Source: an uncultured Bacteroidales bacterium
GTDB lineage: Bacteria; Bacteroidota; Bacteroidia; Bacteroidales; UBA932
Length of the DNA stretch: 64,000 nucleotides
Assembly: GCA_946999645.1 (NCBI GenBank)
Contig: CAMQDS010000007.1
Coordinates: forward strand, 36,290-100,289
Direction of reading: 5' to 3'
Below, piece by piece: positions 8,382 to 19,683 of the stretch. A program made the position numbers and the translations under genes. Under the pieces are notes generated by a model. The model had not been told where the DNA came from. It searched no databases and was given only the letters and a program-made list of their open reading frames with translations. How positions within the stretch are numbered: position 1 is the stretch's first letter; each line of letters starts with the position of its first letter.

Positions 8382-10538
8382 TTAAATATCTGTTCTCATT
8401 ACACTCTGAATACCATTAATGTTACTCAGTTTGTTTATTAGGTCTTCTAATACATTTTTATCGTGAACCAATAAGTCTATGTGTCCATCAAAAATTTCGC
8501 CTTCAGTGCCTAAGTCTATTCGTCTCATATTTACTTCCATTACCAAGGAGATTTCCTTTGTAATATCATTCAGAAGTCCCATTCTGTCAATTCCTTTAAT
8601 AGAAATCCTAACAAGGAAGGATTGATTATTAGTATTCTTCCACACTGGAGTCACTATCCAGTCTCCATGTTTTGTGGCTAAACTTTGGGCAACACTGCAT
8701 GATTTCTTATGCACTGTAATAACTCCTTCAGGAGAACGGAAGCCTAAAACAGAATCTCCGGCTATAGGGTTGCAGCATTTGGCTATGACGTATTTATCCG
8801 GTTCTGAAATTGCCTTCAATTTTCCAGCTATCTCCAATAAATCATCAAATTGTATAATCCCTAAATAGTATCTGAAATATAATTCCTGAACATTAGTTAG
8901 TTCAAGATTATCGAGTATAAAACTTCTTAACTTATCATTAACAGAAATACCGCTTTCTTTGAATTTTTCTTGAAGGATTTTCTTCCCTGACAATGCCATT
9001 GCCTTCTTTTCAGGTCTGAAATAATCGATTACAAGATTTTTTGCATGCCGTGTTTTCAAAAATCCAAGCCATTCTTTTTTTGGCTTCTCGTCCTCTGCGG
9101 TTATAATTTCTACTTGGTCACCCGTACGCAATATGTATGACAAAGGAACTAATTTCATATTTACTTTAGCGGCTATTGCTTTATTTCCTATTTCAGTATG
9201 AATCTGATATGCAAAATCAAGAACTGTGGCTCCCTTCTGAATAGATTTTTGTTCTCCCTTCGGCGTGAATACCATTATCTCTCCAGATACTAAGTCATTA
9301 TGAATAATATCCAACAATTCAAGGGCATTAATGTCTGGACTCATTAGAATTTCTTTCACCTTTGAAAGCCATTTATCCATCTCGCTGTCATTCTCACCAG
9401 TATATCCGTCTTTCTTGTATGCCCAATGAGCAGCAATACCTTTCTCTGCAATATCATCCATCCTTTTAGTGCGTATCTGCACTTCAATCCAAATACCAGA
9501 ATCATTCATAAGTGTACAATGCAGGGCTTCATATCCGTTGTTTTTTGGATGCTTGACCCAATCGCGTACTCTATCTGGCTTGTATCTGTATATTCCTGTT
9601 ATTATTGAGAAGATATGATAACATTGATCTCTTTCACTTTCATTAGACGCTGCATCAGGATTGAAAATGATTCTAACGGCATATAAATCATAAATTTGTT
9701 CAAAAGTGACATTTTTAGTCTGCATTTTATGCCATATAGAATAGGGTGTTTTTACTCTCTTACGGATTTCAAAATTAAATCCAGCATTATTGAGCGCCTC
9801 CCTTATAGGAACAATGAATTTGTCAATCTCTTTTTCTTTGTCATTAATATCCCTGTTGATTTTTGCAGTTATTTCATTATATGCATCGGGTTCTTTATAA
9901 CGTAACCATATATTCTCCATTTCAGATTTGACTTCATACAGACCTAATCTGTGGGCAAGAGGAATGAAGATAAACATAGTCTCGCTCAAAATCTTATCGC
10001 TTTTGTATTCCGGCATATATTCTATTGTCCGGCAATTATGGAGACGATCGGCTAACTTTATAAGTACAACCCTTACATCGTCATTCATAGTAAGCAGAAT
10101 TCGCTTAAAATTTTCAGCTTGTGAACTTTCAGTATAAGCACAACCTCTATTTTTCCTATCCTGATTGTCTAAGACATTCTTGATTTTTGTCAAGCCATCA
10201 ACAAGCGAGGCTATTTTCTCTCCGAAAAGTTTTTTAATATCTTCTACTGTGCAACTTGTATCCTCTACAACATCATGAAGCAAGGCAGCAGCTATTGATT
10301 TATAGCCCAAACCTATGGTTTCAACCACTATTTTGGAAACAGCAATGGGATGAAGTATATATGGCTCTCCAGAACGCCTTCTAACGTTCTTATGTGCCTC
10401 ATTTGCAAATTCAAATGCTTTTTGGACAATATCAAGTTCTTCCTGAGTTGCACATCTTTTTCTTGCAATCTCCTTAAGATCAGCAAACTCCCTTGCTATT
10501 ACCTCATAATCCCTTTGTGTAAATTCTGACACACTCAT
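8382..10538 (-). CDS. rsh: Bifunctional (p)ppGpp synthetase/hydrolase (RelA/SpoT homologue)
   Basis: Long RSH enzyme that makes and breaks the stringent-response alarmone. Domains in order: HD hydrolase with HDVVEDT (~88-94) intact; synthetase domain with YAVRIIF, HPKNNGYEALHC and EVQIRT; TGS domain beginning VFTPKGE (~400); zinc-finger-like region with AKCCNPIAGD; C-terminal ACT domain (~640-718, DRMGLLNDITKEI). Both active sites look complete, so it is predicted bifunctional. 718 residues is typical. The start overlaps the yihY stop by four bases, indicating translational coupling. Confidence 0.96.
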   Translation of the reverse strand: MSVSEFTQRDYEVIAREFADLKEIARKRCATQEELDIVQKAFEFANEAHKNVRRRSGEPYILHPIAVSKIVVETIGLGYKSIAAALLHDVVEDTSCTVEDIKKLFGEKIASLVDGLTKIKNVLDNQDRKNRGCAYTESSQAENFKRILLTMNDDVRVVLIKLADRLHNCRTIEYMPEYKSDKILSETMFIFIPLAHRLGLYEVKSEMENIWLRYKEPDAYNEITAKINRDINDKEKEIDKFIVPIREALNNAGFNFEIRKRVKTPYSIWHKMQTKNVTFEQIYDLYAVRIIFNPDAASNESERDQCYHIFSIITGIYRYKPDRVRDWVKHPKNNGYEALHCTLMNDSGIWIEVQIRTKRMDDIAEKGIAAHWAYKKDGYTGENDSEMDKWLSKVKEILMSPDINALELLDIIHNDLVSGEIMVFTPKGEQKSIQKGATVLDFAYQIHTEIGNKAIAAKVNMKLVPLSYILRTGDQVEIITAEDEKPKKEWLGFLKTRHAKNLVIDYFRPEKKAMALSGKKILQEKFKESGISVNDKLRSFILDNLELTNVQELYFRYYLGIIQFDDLLEIAGKLKAISEPDKYVIAKCCNPIAGDSVLGFRSPEGVITVHKKSCSVAQSLATKHGDWIVTPVWKNTNNQSFLVRISIKGIDRMGLLNDITKEISLVMEVNMRRIDLGTEGEIFDGHIDLLVHDKNVLEDLINKLSNINGIQSVMRTDI

Positions 10539-11464
10539 ACCTGCTTAGTTTCTATTTCATCAATTTTTTGGAAAGAATAGGAGAATTGAGCCCCATAAAG
10601 TATTATAAGCCAGCCGAATCGCAGCCAAAGCATGAATAATGGAATAGCTGCCACAGTTCCATATACGGCGTTAATTCGAGTTACTAATAATTGCGTTTCC
10701 AAATAAATATACTGTAATACTGTGAAGATAATTCCTGATAGGATTGCTGATTTAAGGGCGTATTTGTATTTTACTTGTGTAGCTGGAATAAACTTATACA
10801 TCGCAGAAAGAGTAAATATGGATAGTATACAAAATACAGCCCAACCTACAAATGATATTATAAAATCAGAAATGCCTATACTATTAGGAATTAAATCCAA
10901 AACATGTGAATATACAATTGAACCAGAAAAGAAAATCAATATCACAAAAGGAGATATTAGCATTATCAGTAAATCTATTCCAAAACTTTTGATGAATTTT
11001 CTTTGGGGTTTTTCAACTTTCCAAACATTGTTAAATACTGCTTCTACACGCATCATCATCCAGATTACGAGCCATACAAACATCAAGGCACTTATGAAAC
11101 CGAAAATGCCCGATTGCGCCGATTTAATGATTCTGTCAGCTGCATTTAAAAGCATATCTATAATGCTCTGATCTATTTCAATACCGTATAAAAAATCCTT
11201 TAACTTATTCGCTAATCCGAAACCTCCAGTAACTGCAAAAGCAACAGCCACGAAAGGGACAACGGCCATTGTGCAGAAATAACTCAATGCAACAGATTGA
11301 AAACCTATTTTTTGTTCCTTGAATGTCTGCATTGCGACAATAACTACACGTACATCTCTTATAAAATGTGATTTTGTCTTAGACAGTTCCTCCCGTCTGA
11401 CTTGCCAAATGTATTCAGTAAAAAAATGATGCAATTTGTCTATGTATGTTCCGAAACTCTTCAT
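10535..11464 (-). CDS. YihY/BrkB family inner-membrane protein
   Basis: About six transmembrane helices; the family signature is visible in the segment FCTMAVVPFVAVAFAVTGGFG, in FIPATQVKYKYALKSAILSGIIFTVLQ and in AVYGTVAAIPLFMLWLRFGWLIILYGAQF near the C-terminus. The family was once called RNase BN, which is wrong; its function is unsettled. 309 residues is normal. It lies three bases after ligA and overlaps rsh, so it is cotranscribed with both. Confidence 0.92.
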   Translation of the reverse strand: MKSFGTYIDKLHHFFTEYIWQVRREELSKTKSHFIRDVRVVIVAMQTFKEQKIGFQSVALSYFCTMAVVPFVAVAFAVTGGFGLANKLKDFLYGIEIDQSIIDMLLNAADRIIKSAQSGIFGFISALMFVWLVIWMMMRVEAVFNNVWKVEKPQRKFIKSFGIDLLIMLISPFVILIFFSGSIVYSHVLDLIPNSIGISDFIISFVGWAVFCILSIFTLSAMYKFIPATQVKYKYALKSAILSGIIFTVLQYIYLETQLLVTRINAVYGTVAAIPLFMLWLRFGWLIILYGAQFSYSFQKIDEIETKQV

Positions 11465-11467
11465 AAC

Positions 11468-13537
<2,070 letters not shown>

Positions 13538-13555
13538 TTAAAACATACTATCTCA

Positions 13556-13563
13556 CAAATTTA
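13556..13563 (-). promoter_or_regulatory. -7 promoter element for the ligA-ispG operon
   Basis: On the minus strand it reads TAAATTTG, an exact TAnnTTTG match 28 bp before the ligA ATG. No good TTTG -33 is seen at 19-21 bp. All five genes downstream of ligA are spaced by 10 bp or less or overlap, so this would drive the ~9.2 kb unit. Confidence 0.5.
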
Positions 13564-13596
13564 ACTTTTTTAATGGAAAATCTGATTAAAATAGAT

Positions 13597-13604
13597 TAAT
13601 TTTG
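13597..13604 (+). promoter_or_regulatory. -7 promoter element for phosphofructokinase
   Basis: TAATTTTG, an exact TAnnTTTG match, 52 bp upstream of the ATG at 13657. It is 33 bp from the divergent ligA element, so the two units share a compact AT-rich promoter region. Confidence 0.5.
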
Positions 13605-13656
13605 CAGACTGTTAATGCGTTTGCAATATATTTTTAAATAAATAATACTTTAGAAT

Positions 13657-14886
13657 ATGAAAGATGCAATTATTATTCTCTGCGGCGGCGGACCTGCTCC
13701 TGGAATGAACACAGTTGTTTGTTCTGTAGCAAAGACTTTCCTTGCAAAAGGTTTTCGTGTAATAGGTCTTCATGGCGGTTATTCTGGTCTTTTTAGTTCG
13801 TCACCACGCATTGAGGATATTGACTTCTTCAAGGCTGATGCTTATTTCAATAGAGGAGGCTCTTATCTTCAGATGAGTCGCTTTAAACCGAAAGATTCAG
13901 ACTTTGAAAATAATTTTAACCTTAACTTGTTTACTGAGAACAATATCAAGTTACTTGTAACAGTAGGAGGTGATGATACGGCTTCTACTGCAAATAGAAT
14001 TGCTAAGTTTTTGGAGGCTAAACATTATTCTATTAAAAACATCCATGTTCCAAAGACTATTGATAACGATCTTCCTTTGCCTGCCAATGCTCCTACATTT
14101 GGGTTTAACTCAGCTAAGGACGAAGGAGCCCATCTTGCGAGAACAGTATATGAAGATGCACGTACTTCTGGTAACTGGCTTATAATTTCTGCAATGGGAC
14201 GTTCTGCAGGCCATCTTGCTCTTGGTATAGGAGAAGCTACACATTGTCCGATGACAATTATTCCTGAGATGTTTAATAAGACTGAAATTACTATAGATAA
14301 AATTATAAAACTTACAATTTCAGCTATAATTAAGAGAACAATTCTCGGTATACCTTATGGAACAGTTGTAGTTGCAGAAGGAGTATTCCACGATTTGGAT
14401 CCAGAAGATTTGAAATCTACCGGAGTAAATATGACCTATGATGAACATGGACATCCTGAACTTGGAAAAATATCTAAGGCAGTGATGTTTAATGATATAC
14501 TTAATAAAGAATTTGCTACTCTCGGCATAAAGGTCAAGACTCGTCCTATAGAAATAGGTTATGATGTAAGATGTCAGGATCCTATTGCTTATGATTTGAC
14601 ATACTGCACAGAACTTGCTATGGGAGTGTATGAACTGTATGAAAAAGGAGAAACGGGATGTATGGTATATGTAGATGCAGATGGTAATTCACATCCTCTC
14701 TATCTTAAAGACTTGCAGAATGAGGAAGGTAAGATTCCTCCAAGAAGAGTTAATATTGATGGAGGAATAGCTCAAAACTACTATTCATATATCTGCCACT
14801 ATATTACTCCTAATGACTATGAGGCTGCTAAAGCCTATGTTAAGAATCCAGAGGCATACGATTTGAAAAAAATATTGAATTGGTAA
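13657..14886 (+). CDS. 6-phosphofructokinase, probably pyrophosphate-dependent
   Basis: Phosphorylates fructose-6-phosphate in glycolysis. The nucleotide/diphosphate loop CGGGPAPGMN is at residues 8-17, followed by GGDDTAS (~104) and PKTIDNDLP (~131). In the PFKA superfamily an Asp as the fourth residue of GGDD, and Lys in PKTIDND, go with use of PPi as phosphoryl donor, whereas ATP enzymes have Gly at both places. PPi use is therefore an inference from two residues; with PPi the reaction is near equilibrium and can run backwards. 409 residues. Monocistronic: promoter element upstream and a strong hairpin terminator downstream. Confidence 0.92.
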   Translation: MKDAIIILCGGGPAPGMNTVVCSVAKTFLAKGFRVIGLHGGYSGLFSSSPRIEDIDFFKADAYFNRGGSYLQMSRFKPKDSDFENNFNLNLFTENNIKLLVTVGGDDTASTANRIAKFLEAKHYSIKNIHVPKTIDNDLPLPANAPTFGFNSAKDEGAHLARTVYEDARTSGNWLIISAMGRSAGHLALGIGEATHCPMTIIPEMFNKTEITIDKIIKLTISAIIKRTILGIPYGTVVVAEGVFHDLDPEDLKSTGVNMTYDEHGHPELGKISKAVMFNDILNKEFATLGIKVKTRPIEIGYDVRCQDPIAYDLTYCTELAMGVYELYEKGETGCMVYVDADGNSHPLYLKDLQNEEGKIPPRRVNIDGGIAQNYYSYICHYITPNDYEAAKAYVKNPEAYDLKKILNW

Positions 14887-14905
14887 TTTTATTACAATAG
14901 AATGG

Positions 14906-14947
14906 AAGCGGTCAGGCTCAATGCACAATTGAACAGGACCGCTTTTT
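14906..14947 (+). terminator. Rho-independent terminator after phosphofructokinase gene
   Basis: Outer stem AAGCGGTC / GACCGCTT with an inner stem TCAAT / ATTGA, followed by a T run. It lies 19 bp after the stop codon, in the expected place. Confidence 0.88.
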
Positions 14948-15008
14948 TGTATAAAATGATTTTTGGCACGATACTTTCATATAGTTTTCGTAAATTTTGA
15001 TATTACCT

Positions 15009-16634
15009 ATGGGAAAGAATATAATTTATCAGATGTTGCCACGTTTGTGGGGAAATAAAAATTCAAAAAGAATTAAAAATGGCGATTTATCTGAAAACGG
15101 ATGTGGAAAATTTAAAAATATAGATACTAAAACCCTTTCCTATATCAAAGGATTGGGAGTTTCTCATGTCTGGTATACAGGAATAATAAGGCATGCTGCA
15201 ATAGGAAGTAATGGAGCAAATTCCGATTGGATAAAAGGCAAAGCTGGTTCTCCATATTCCATATCAGATTACTTTGATGTCAATCCTTATTTAGCTACTG
15301 ATAAGGATAATAGAATGAAGGAGTTTGAAAATCTTATATCAAGGACACATAGAGCTGGTCTTAAAGTAATAATAGATTTTATTCCTAATCATGTTGCCAG
15401 AAACTATGGGCAGGTTTCTCCTAAGCCTATAATAAATGGCAGAGATGCTTTGGGTCATCCTGTACTTGGTGCTATGGATGATAAAACAGTGTCATGGAAA
15501 GCCGAAAATGACTTTTTCTATTATCCTGGTAATCAATTAGTTCTTCCAGTTAAAGAGCAAACATATTATGAAAATCCTGCTATGGCATCAGGAAATAGTT
15601 GTACTTCTTGCCCTGATGAAAACGATTGGTATGATACAATAAAAATCAATTATTGTGATTTTCATACTTCAAGTTGGGATTTTATGTATGAGGTCTTAGA
15701 CTTTTGGGCTGGAAAAGGAGTAGATGGTTTCCGTTGTGATATGGTAGAACTTGTCCCCATACCTTTTCTCCGTTGGTTGATAAGAAAAATAAAAGATAAA
15801 TATCCCGATATAATATTCATTGCTGAAGTATATAAGAAAAACTCTTATAATGAATTTGTTAGATATGTAGGATTTGATTACTTATATGATAAATCCGGTC
15901 TATATGATGCTCTTCACGATATTGTATGTAAAAATATCAATGATACTGGTGTCCCTGTTGAGATGTGGCAATCTGCTCGAAAAATCACATGGAATTGGCA
16001 GTCTTTGAGTGACCTGCAACCATATATGCTCAATTTTATTGAAAATCATGATGAACAAAGGTTTGCATCTGATTTTTATGGTAAATCAGGATTAAATGGA
16101 TTTGCTGCCTTAGGCGCATCATTATTCTTTAATACTTCTGCCTTTATGCTTTATTTCGGCCAGGAAATAGGAGAAAAAGGAATGGATGATGAAGGCTTTT
16201 CTGGAATTAATGGAAGAACATCTATTTTTGATTGGTGGAGCGTAGACAGTCTTACAAGGTTATATGATACAATACATGGTAAAGACAGGTTAAATCCCGA
16301 AGAAAAGACAATCTTACAAAAATATAGGTCTGCATTGACCTTTGCTTCTACGGATGCAGCAGTATCAATGGGGGCAACCTATGATTTATGTTATTGTAAT
16401 TTGTCATCTGATGGTTTTAATCAAGATCGGCACTTCGCATTTTTAAGGGATTACGAAGATGAAACTTTGCTATTTGTATGCAATTTCTCTACTGTCGCAT
16501 CTGATATGTCAATAATGATTCCAGAGCATGCTTTTGAATGGCTGCATATGCCTCAAACACAACAGTTAAATCATAATACACCTATTAAAGTTCACGTCGA
16601 ACCTTGTTCTACAACTTGGATTCGTCTTTGCTGA
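15009..16634 (+). CDS. Cytoplasmic alpha-amylase family glycoside hydrolase (GH13)
   Basis: Retaining alpha-glucosidic hydrolase or transferase. The four GH13 regions are present: I DFIPNHV (~124), II GFRCDMVE with the nucleophile Asp (~238), III FIAEVYK with the acid/base Glu (~272), IV ENHDEQR with the transition-state Asp (~345). No signal peptide, so it acts in the cytoplasm, perhaps on stored glycogen or imported maltodextrins. ATG 15009 is preferred to the upstream TTG at 14997, which adds only four residues. 541 residues. Convergent with the SpoU methyltransferase gene 20 bp downstream. Exact specificity is not readable from the motifs. Confidence 0.93.
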   Translation: MGKNIIYQMLPRLWGNKNSKRIKNGDLSENGCGKFKNIDTKTLSYIKGLGVSHVWYTGIIRHAAIGSNGANSDWIKGKAGSPYSISDYFDVNPYLATDKDNRMKEFENLISRTHRAGLKVIIDFIPNHVARNYGQVSPKPIINGRDALGHPVLGAMDDKTVSWKAENDFFYYPGNQLVLPVKEQTYYENPAMASGNSCTSCPDENDWYDTIKINYCDFHTSSWDFMYEVLDFWAGKGVDGFRCDMVELVPIPFLRWLIRKIKDKYPDIIFIAEVYKKNSYNEFVRYVGFDYLYDKSGLYDALHDIVCKNINDTGVPVEMWQSARKITWNWQSLSDLQPYMLNFIENHDEQRFASDFYGKSGLNGFAALGASLFFNTSAFMLYFGQEIGEKGMDDEGFSGINGRTSIFDWWSVDSLTRLYDTIHGKDRLNPEEKTILQKYRSALTFASTDAAVSMGATYDLCYCNLSSDGFNQDRHFAFLRDYEDETLLFVCNFSTVASDMSIMIPEHAFEWLHMPQTQQLNHNTPIKVHVEPCSTTWIRLC

Positions 16635-16654
16635 TAAATTTTGCTGATAAATAT

Positions 16655-17404
16655 TTAACCGAGTCTTCTGCGAAATTCAGCTATGGTTATACCTGCTGCA
16701 ACGGCAGCATTCAAAGACTCACTTCCTGCAGTTCCTGTTGCAAATGTTGGAATGAGGAGTCGTTCATTTACTATTGATGCTATTTCGGTAGATATTCCAT
16801 TGGCTTCATTTCCAATTACTATTGCAACTGGACAGTCTTTCCCAGTTGCAAGTGGTTTAGTATAAAGGTTTTCTCCATCTAAGAATGTTCCATAGACTTT
16901 TCCACCTGCTGTTATAATAGCATTAGCAATAAATTTTAGGTCGCAGTAATGAAAATCTACTCTGAAGATTGCTCCCATAGTTGCTTGTACCGTCTTTGGA
17001 TTAAATCTGTCTACAGTATCTTCTGAAGCAAAAATTGCCTTTATGCCGAACCAGTCTGCTATTCGTATTATAGTTCCCAAATTACCAGGATCTCGTATAG
17101 AATCCAGAAATAAAAACAGACCTTTATTGCCGATTATTTTAATAATATCTTCTTCGTTCTGAGGTTTAGGTTTTCTGACTATCGCTAAGACTGGAGATGG
17201 GGTAGTCAAATGACTTATCCTCGCCATCTGTTCATCTCCTATTTCATCTTTACGATAGATTTTTTCTATGACAAAATTTGAATTTACAGCCTCACTCACC
17301 AATTTTTCACCTTCAACAATAAAGTTTCCAGTTTCATCTCTGAATTTTTTTGAGTAAAGTGACTTAATAGTTTTGATTTCATTCTTTGTTATAGACATAA
17401 CCAT
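16655..17404 (-). CDS. SpoU/TrmH family RNA 2'-O-methyltransferase
   Basis: SAM-dependent trefoil-knot (SPOUT) enzyme that methylates the ribose 2'-OH of rRNA or tRNA. Seen: N-terminal substrate-binding domain (~1-95, RNA 2'-O ribose methyltransferase type), LDSIRDPGNLGTIIR (motif 1), VIGNEANGIS (motif 2) and SESLNAAVAAGI (motif 3). The longest frame starts at a TTG at 17419, but that triplet is inside a TAnnTTTG promoter element and cannot be in the message; ATG 17404 or ATG 17398 is the start, with a leader of only a few bases. Divergent from tamL. The target nucleotide is unknown. Confidence 0.9.
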   Translation of the reverse strand: MVMSITKNEIKTIKSLYSKKFRDETGNFIVEGEKLVSEAVNSNFVIEKIYRKDEIGDEQMARISHLTTPSPVLAIVRKPKPQNEEDIIKIIGNKGLFLFLDSIRDPGNLGTIIRIADWFGIKAIFASEDTVDRFNPKTVQATMGAIFRVDFHYCDLKFIANAIITAGGKVYGTFLDGENLYTKPLATGKDCPVAIVIGNEANGISTEIASIVNERLLIPTFATGTAGSESLNAAVAAGITIAEFRRRLG

Positions 17405-17416
17405 AAGTATTTCTTG

Positions 17417-17424
17417 CAAAGATA
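17417..17424 (-). promoter_or_regulatory. -7 promoter element that decides the start of the SpoU methyltransferase
   Basis: Minus strand reads TATCTTTG, an exact TAnnTTTG. The upstream TTG start codon lies inside it, so translation must begin at ATG 17404 or 17398, leaving a leader of roughly 5-15 bases. Confidence 0.55.
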
Positions 17425-17444
17425 GTCAAATATGAAAGGAAATA

Positions 17445-17476
17445 TTTGAGAATATCTTAATAATCAGATAAATTTG
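17445..17476 (+). promoter_or_regulatory. Full Bacteroidota promoter (TTTG-N20-TAAATTTG) for tamL
   Basis: TTTG at 17445-17448, 20 bp spacer, TAAATTTG at 17469-17476. This fits the TTTG / TAnnTTTG consensus fully. The last G is only eight bases before the ATG at 17485, so the message would be leaderless or nearly so. Confidence 0.7.
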
Positions 17477-17484
17477 CAAGATAT

Positions 17485-19683
17485 ATGAAACAGGGACTTT
17501 TTCTCACATTTATTATTGCCATTACGGCTGTTTCTTCTTGCAGTACTACTCGAGTATTGCAAGATGGTCGGTATAGACTTGTTGAAAATACAATTACTAT
17601 AAAAGACGACAATAAAAGCAACAATAAAGAAGAGAAATTTAATTCTAATATTTTAGTTCCGTATATAAAGCAAAAAGCAAAGACATGGAGTCCTATGCTT
17701 TGTGTTTATAATTGGAGCAGAAAGGATGGCAAGGGATGGGGAAGTCGTTTTCTAAGGAAGATTGGAAGTAGTCCTGTTGTTTATGAGCCTGATATGGTTA
17801 CGGCTTCTGTTGGAAACATTGAACACCATTTGGAGTATATAGGTTATTACAATTCTAAAGTAGAACCTGAGATCCATATGAAACGTAGGAAGGTGAAAGT
17901 CAATTACTTGGTTTCTCTTGGCAAAAGGTATCCTATAGATACTGTAACTTATTCTATTCCAAAAGATAATCCTTTGTTCGCCCAAGATTTTATTAAAGAT
18001 ACTTCTAATATTTCCATAAAAAAGGGAGATTATCTGTCAGAATCTATTTTAGAGTCTGAGATAGAAAGAGGAGCTGAATACTTCAGAAAAATAGGATATT
18101 ACAGTTTTTCAAAGAAAAATTATTCGTTTCAAGCTGATACAATTTCTAAAAAAGGTGTTGCAAAACTCTATATGAATATCCGAGAGTATACTGGAAATGA
18201 AACGCCAGATGATGCAGTAAAATTTAGAAAATATAAGTTTGGAAGTGTTGATATATTTTATCCAAAAAGTTTGAAAATCAAGAATAAAGTCTTAGTCAAT
18301 CTTAATGCTATTATTCCGGGAAAACCTTATAGTGAGGAGGTTGTGAAAAATACATATAATAGGCTTTCTTCTTTGCGGATGCTCAGCAGTGTAAATATAG
18401 AACTTACAGATTCTGATACTAATAAAGTAAATTGTAAGATTAATTTAAGTCCTGCTGAATTGCAAGGTTTTAAGTTTAATATAGAGGCATCTTCAAACTC
18501 TGTTGGACTTCTTGGTTTATCACCTGAAATCTCTTTTTATCATAAAAATATTTTTCATGGAGGAGAATGGTTAAATCTTGGTTTTATGGGAAATTTCCAG
18601 TTTAAACCTAATGATAACGTGCGTTCTACAGAGTTCGGTGTATCATCTTCTCTTAGTTTTCCTAAGTTTGTATTTCTACCATACAGCCTTTTTAAAAGGT
18701 CAATTCCAAGAACAGATATTAAAGCCTCATATAATTATCAGGACAGACCTGAATATAAGCGAAATATAATTTCGATGTCATTTGGCTATTCGGGAGTACA
18801 TAAAAAACTATATTATCAATTATATCCTATTCAATTGAATATAGTACATCTTTTTAATATAGATAGTAAATTTTATTCTTCTCTTTCTCACAATCCTTTT
18901 ATGAGAAATGCCTATCAGGATCACTTTGATATGGGTTTGGGAGGTACTCTATACTATACTCTCAATGCTGATGTAATTCCCAAAACATCATACCATTATG
19001 CTATATTTCAATTTAATTTAGCTGGAAATATGCTTAGTGGATTTAAGTCATTTATGCAACAAAATGAAAGGGGTGAGAGAATGATATGGCAAACGCCATT
19101 TTCACAATACGTCAGAGGAGAACTGACTTTGGGGAAGACATGGAGATTTGGTAAAGAAGATAAATATTCAATTGCAACACGGGCGGTAATAGGAGCAGGA
19201 CATGCTTATGGTAATTCTTCCGTACTGCCTTTTGAACAGCATTTCTATGTAGGCGGCGCAAACAGTATGCGAGGTTGGCAGGCAAGGGGAGTAGGTCCAG
19301 GCCTTTCTAAGAGGGATACTACCTTTAAAATTCCAAATCAGAGTGGTGATATGAGGATGGAGGCAAATTTAGAATTTCGTTTTCCTTTATTTTGGAAAGT
19401 AGAAGGTGCTGCCTTTGTTGATGCTGGTAATGTGTGGACTTTACAAAAAAGTACAGATAATGACAATCTGCTTGCTCTCATATCAAAAGATACATTGCTT
19501 ATGGGAATAGCTTCAGACTGGGGAATCGGAATAAGAATAGATTTGAGCTTCATTTTAGTTCGTTTCGATTTCGGAATGCAGATATATGATCCTTCGGAGA
19601 ACAGAGGAAGTCGTTTTATCCGACCTTCACAGTGGTTGAGAGGCAGAAGTGCAATACATTTTGGCGTAGGTTATCCGTTCTGA
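17485..19683 (+). CDS. tamL: Translocation and assembly module lipoprotein TamL (BamA/Omp85 superfamily)
   Basis: Bacteroidota counterpart of TamA: an outer-membrane Omp85 barrel that works with TamB in envelope biogenesis. N-terminal lipobox AVSSCSTT (Cys ~19) marks it as a lipoprotein, followed by VLQDGRYRLVENTI, POTRA-like segments (~140-330), and a C-terminal Omp85 barrel (~340-732) with the lid-lock region GGANSMRGWQARGVGPG and a final strand ending in aromatic Phe (HFGVGYPF). 732 residues is usual. TamB is not adjacent in this window. The stop overlaps convergent rarA by 13 bp. Confidence 0.92.
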   Translation: MKQGLFLTFIIAITAVSSCSTTRVLQDGRYRLVENTITIKDDNKSNNKEEKFNSNILVPYIKQKAKTWSPMLCVYNWSRKDGKGWGSRFLRKIGSSPVVYEPDMVTASVGNIEHHLEYIGYYNSKVEPEIHMKRRKVKVNYLVSLGKRYPIDTVTYSIPKDNPLFAQDFIKDTSNISIKKGDYLSESILESEIERGAEYFRKIGYYSFSKKNYSFQADTISKKGVAKLYMNIREYTGNETPDDAVKFRKYKFGSVDIFYPKSLKIKNKVLVNLNAIIPGKPYSEEVVKNTYNRLSSLRMLSSVNIELTDSDTNKVNCKINLSPAELQGFKFNIEASSNSVGLLGLSPEISFYHKNIFHGGEWLNLGFMGNFQFKPNDNVRSTEFGVSSSLSFPKFVFLPYSLFKRSIPRTDIKASYNYQDRPEYKRNIISMSFGYSGVHKKLYYQLYPIQLNIVHLFNIDSKFYSSLSHNPFMRNAYQDHFDMGLGGTLYYTLNADVIPKTSYHYAIFQFNLAGNMLSGFKSFMQQNERGERMIWQTPFSQYVRGELTLGKTWRFGKEDKYSIATRAVIGAGHAYGNSSVLPFEQHFYVGGANSMRGWQARGVGPGLSKRDTTFKIPNQSGDMRMEANLEFRFPLFWKVEGAAFVDAGNVWTLQKSTDNDNLLALISKDTLLMGIASDWGIGIRIDLSFILVRFDFGMQIYDPSENRGSRFIRPSQWLRGRSAIHFGVGYPF

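Noticed and set aside
14981..14999. Promoter for the GH13 gene (TAGTTTTC or TAAATTTTG)
   Set aside because: Each candidate deviates from TAnnTTTG by a base or by spacing, so it was not listed as a feature.
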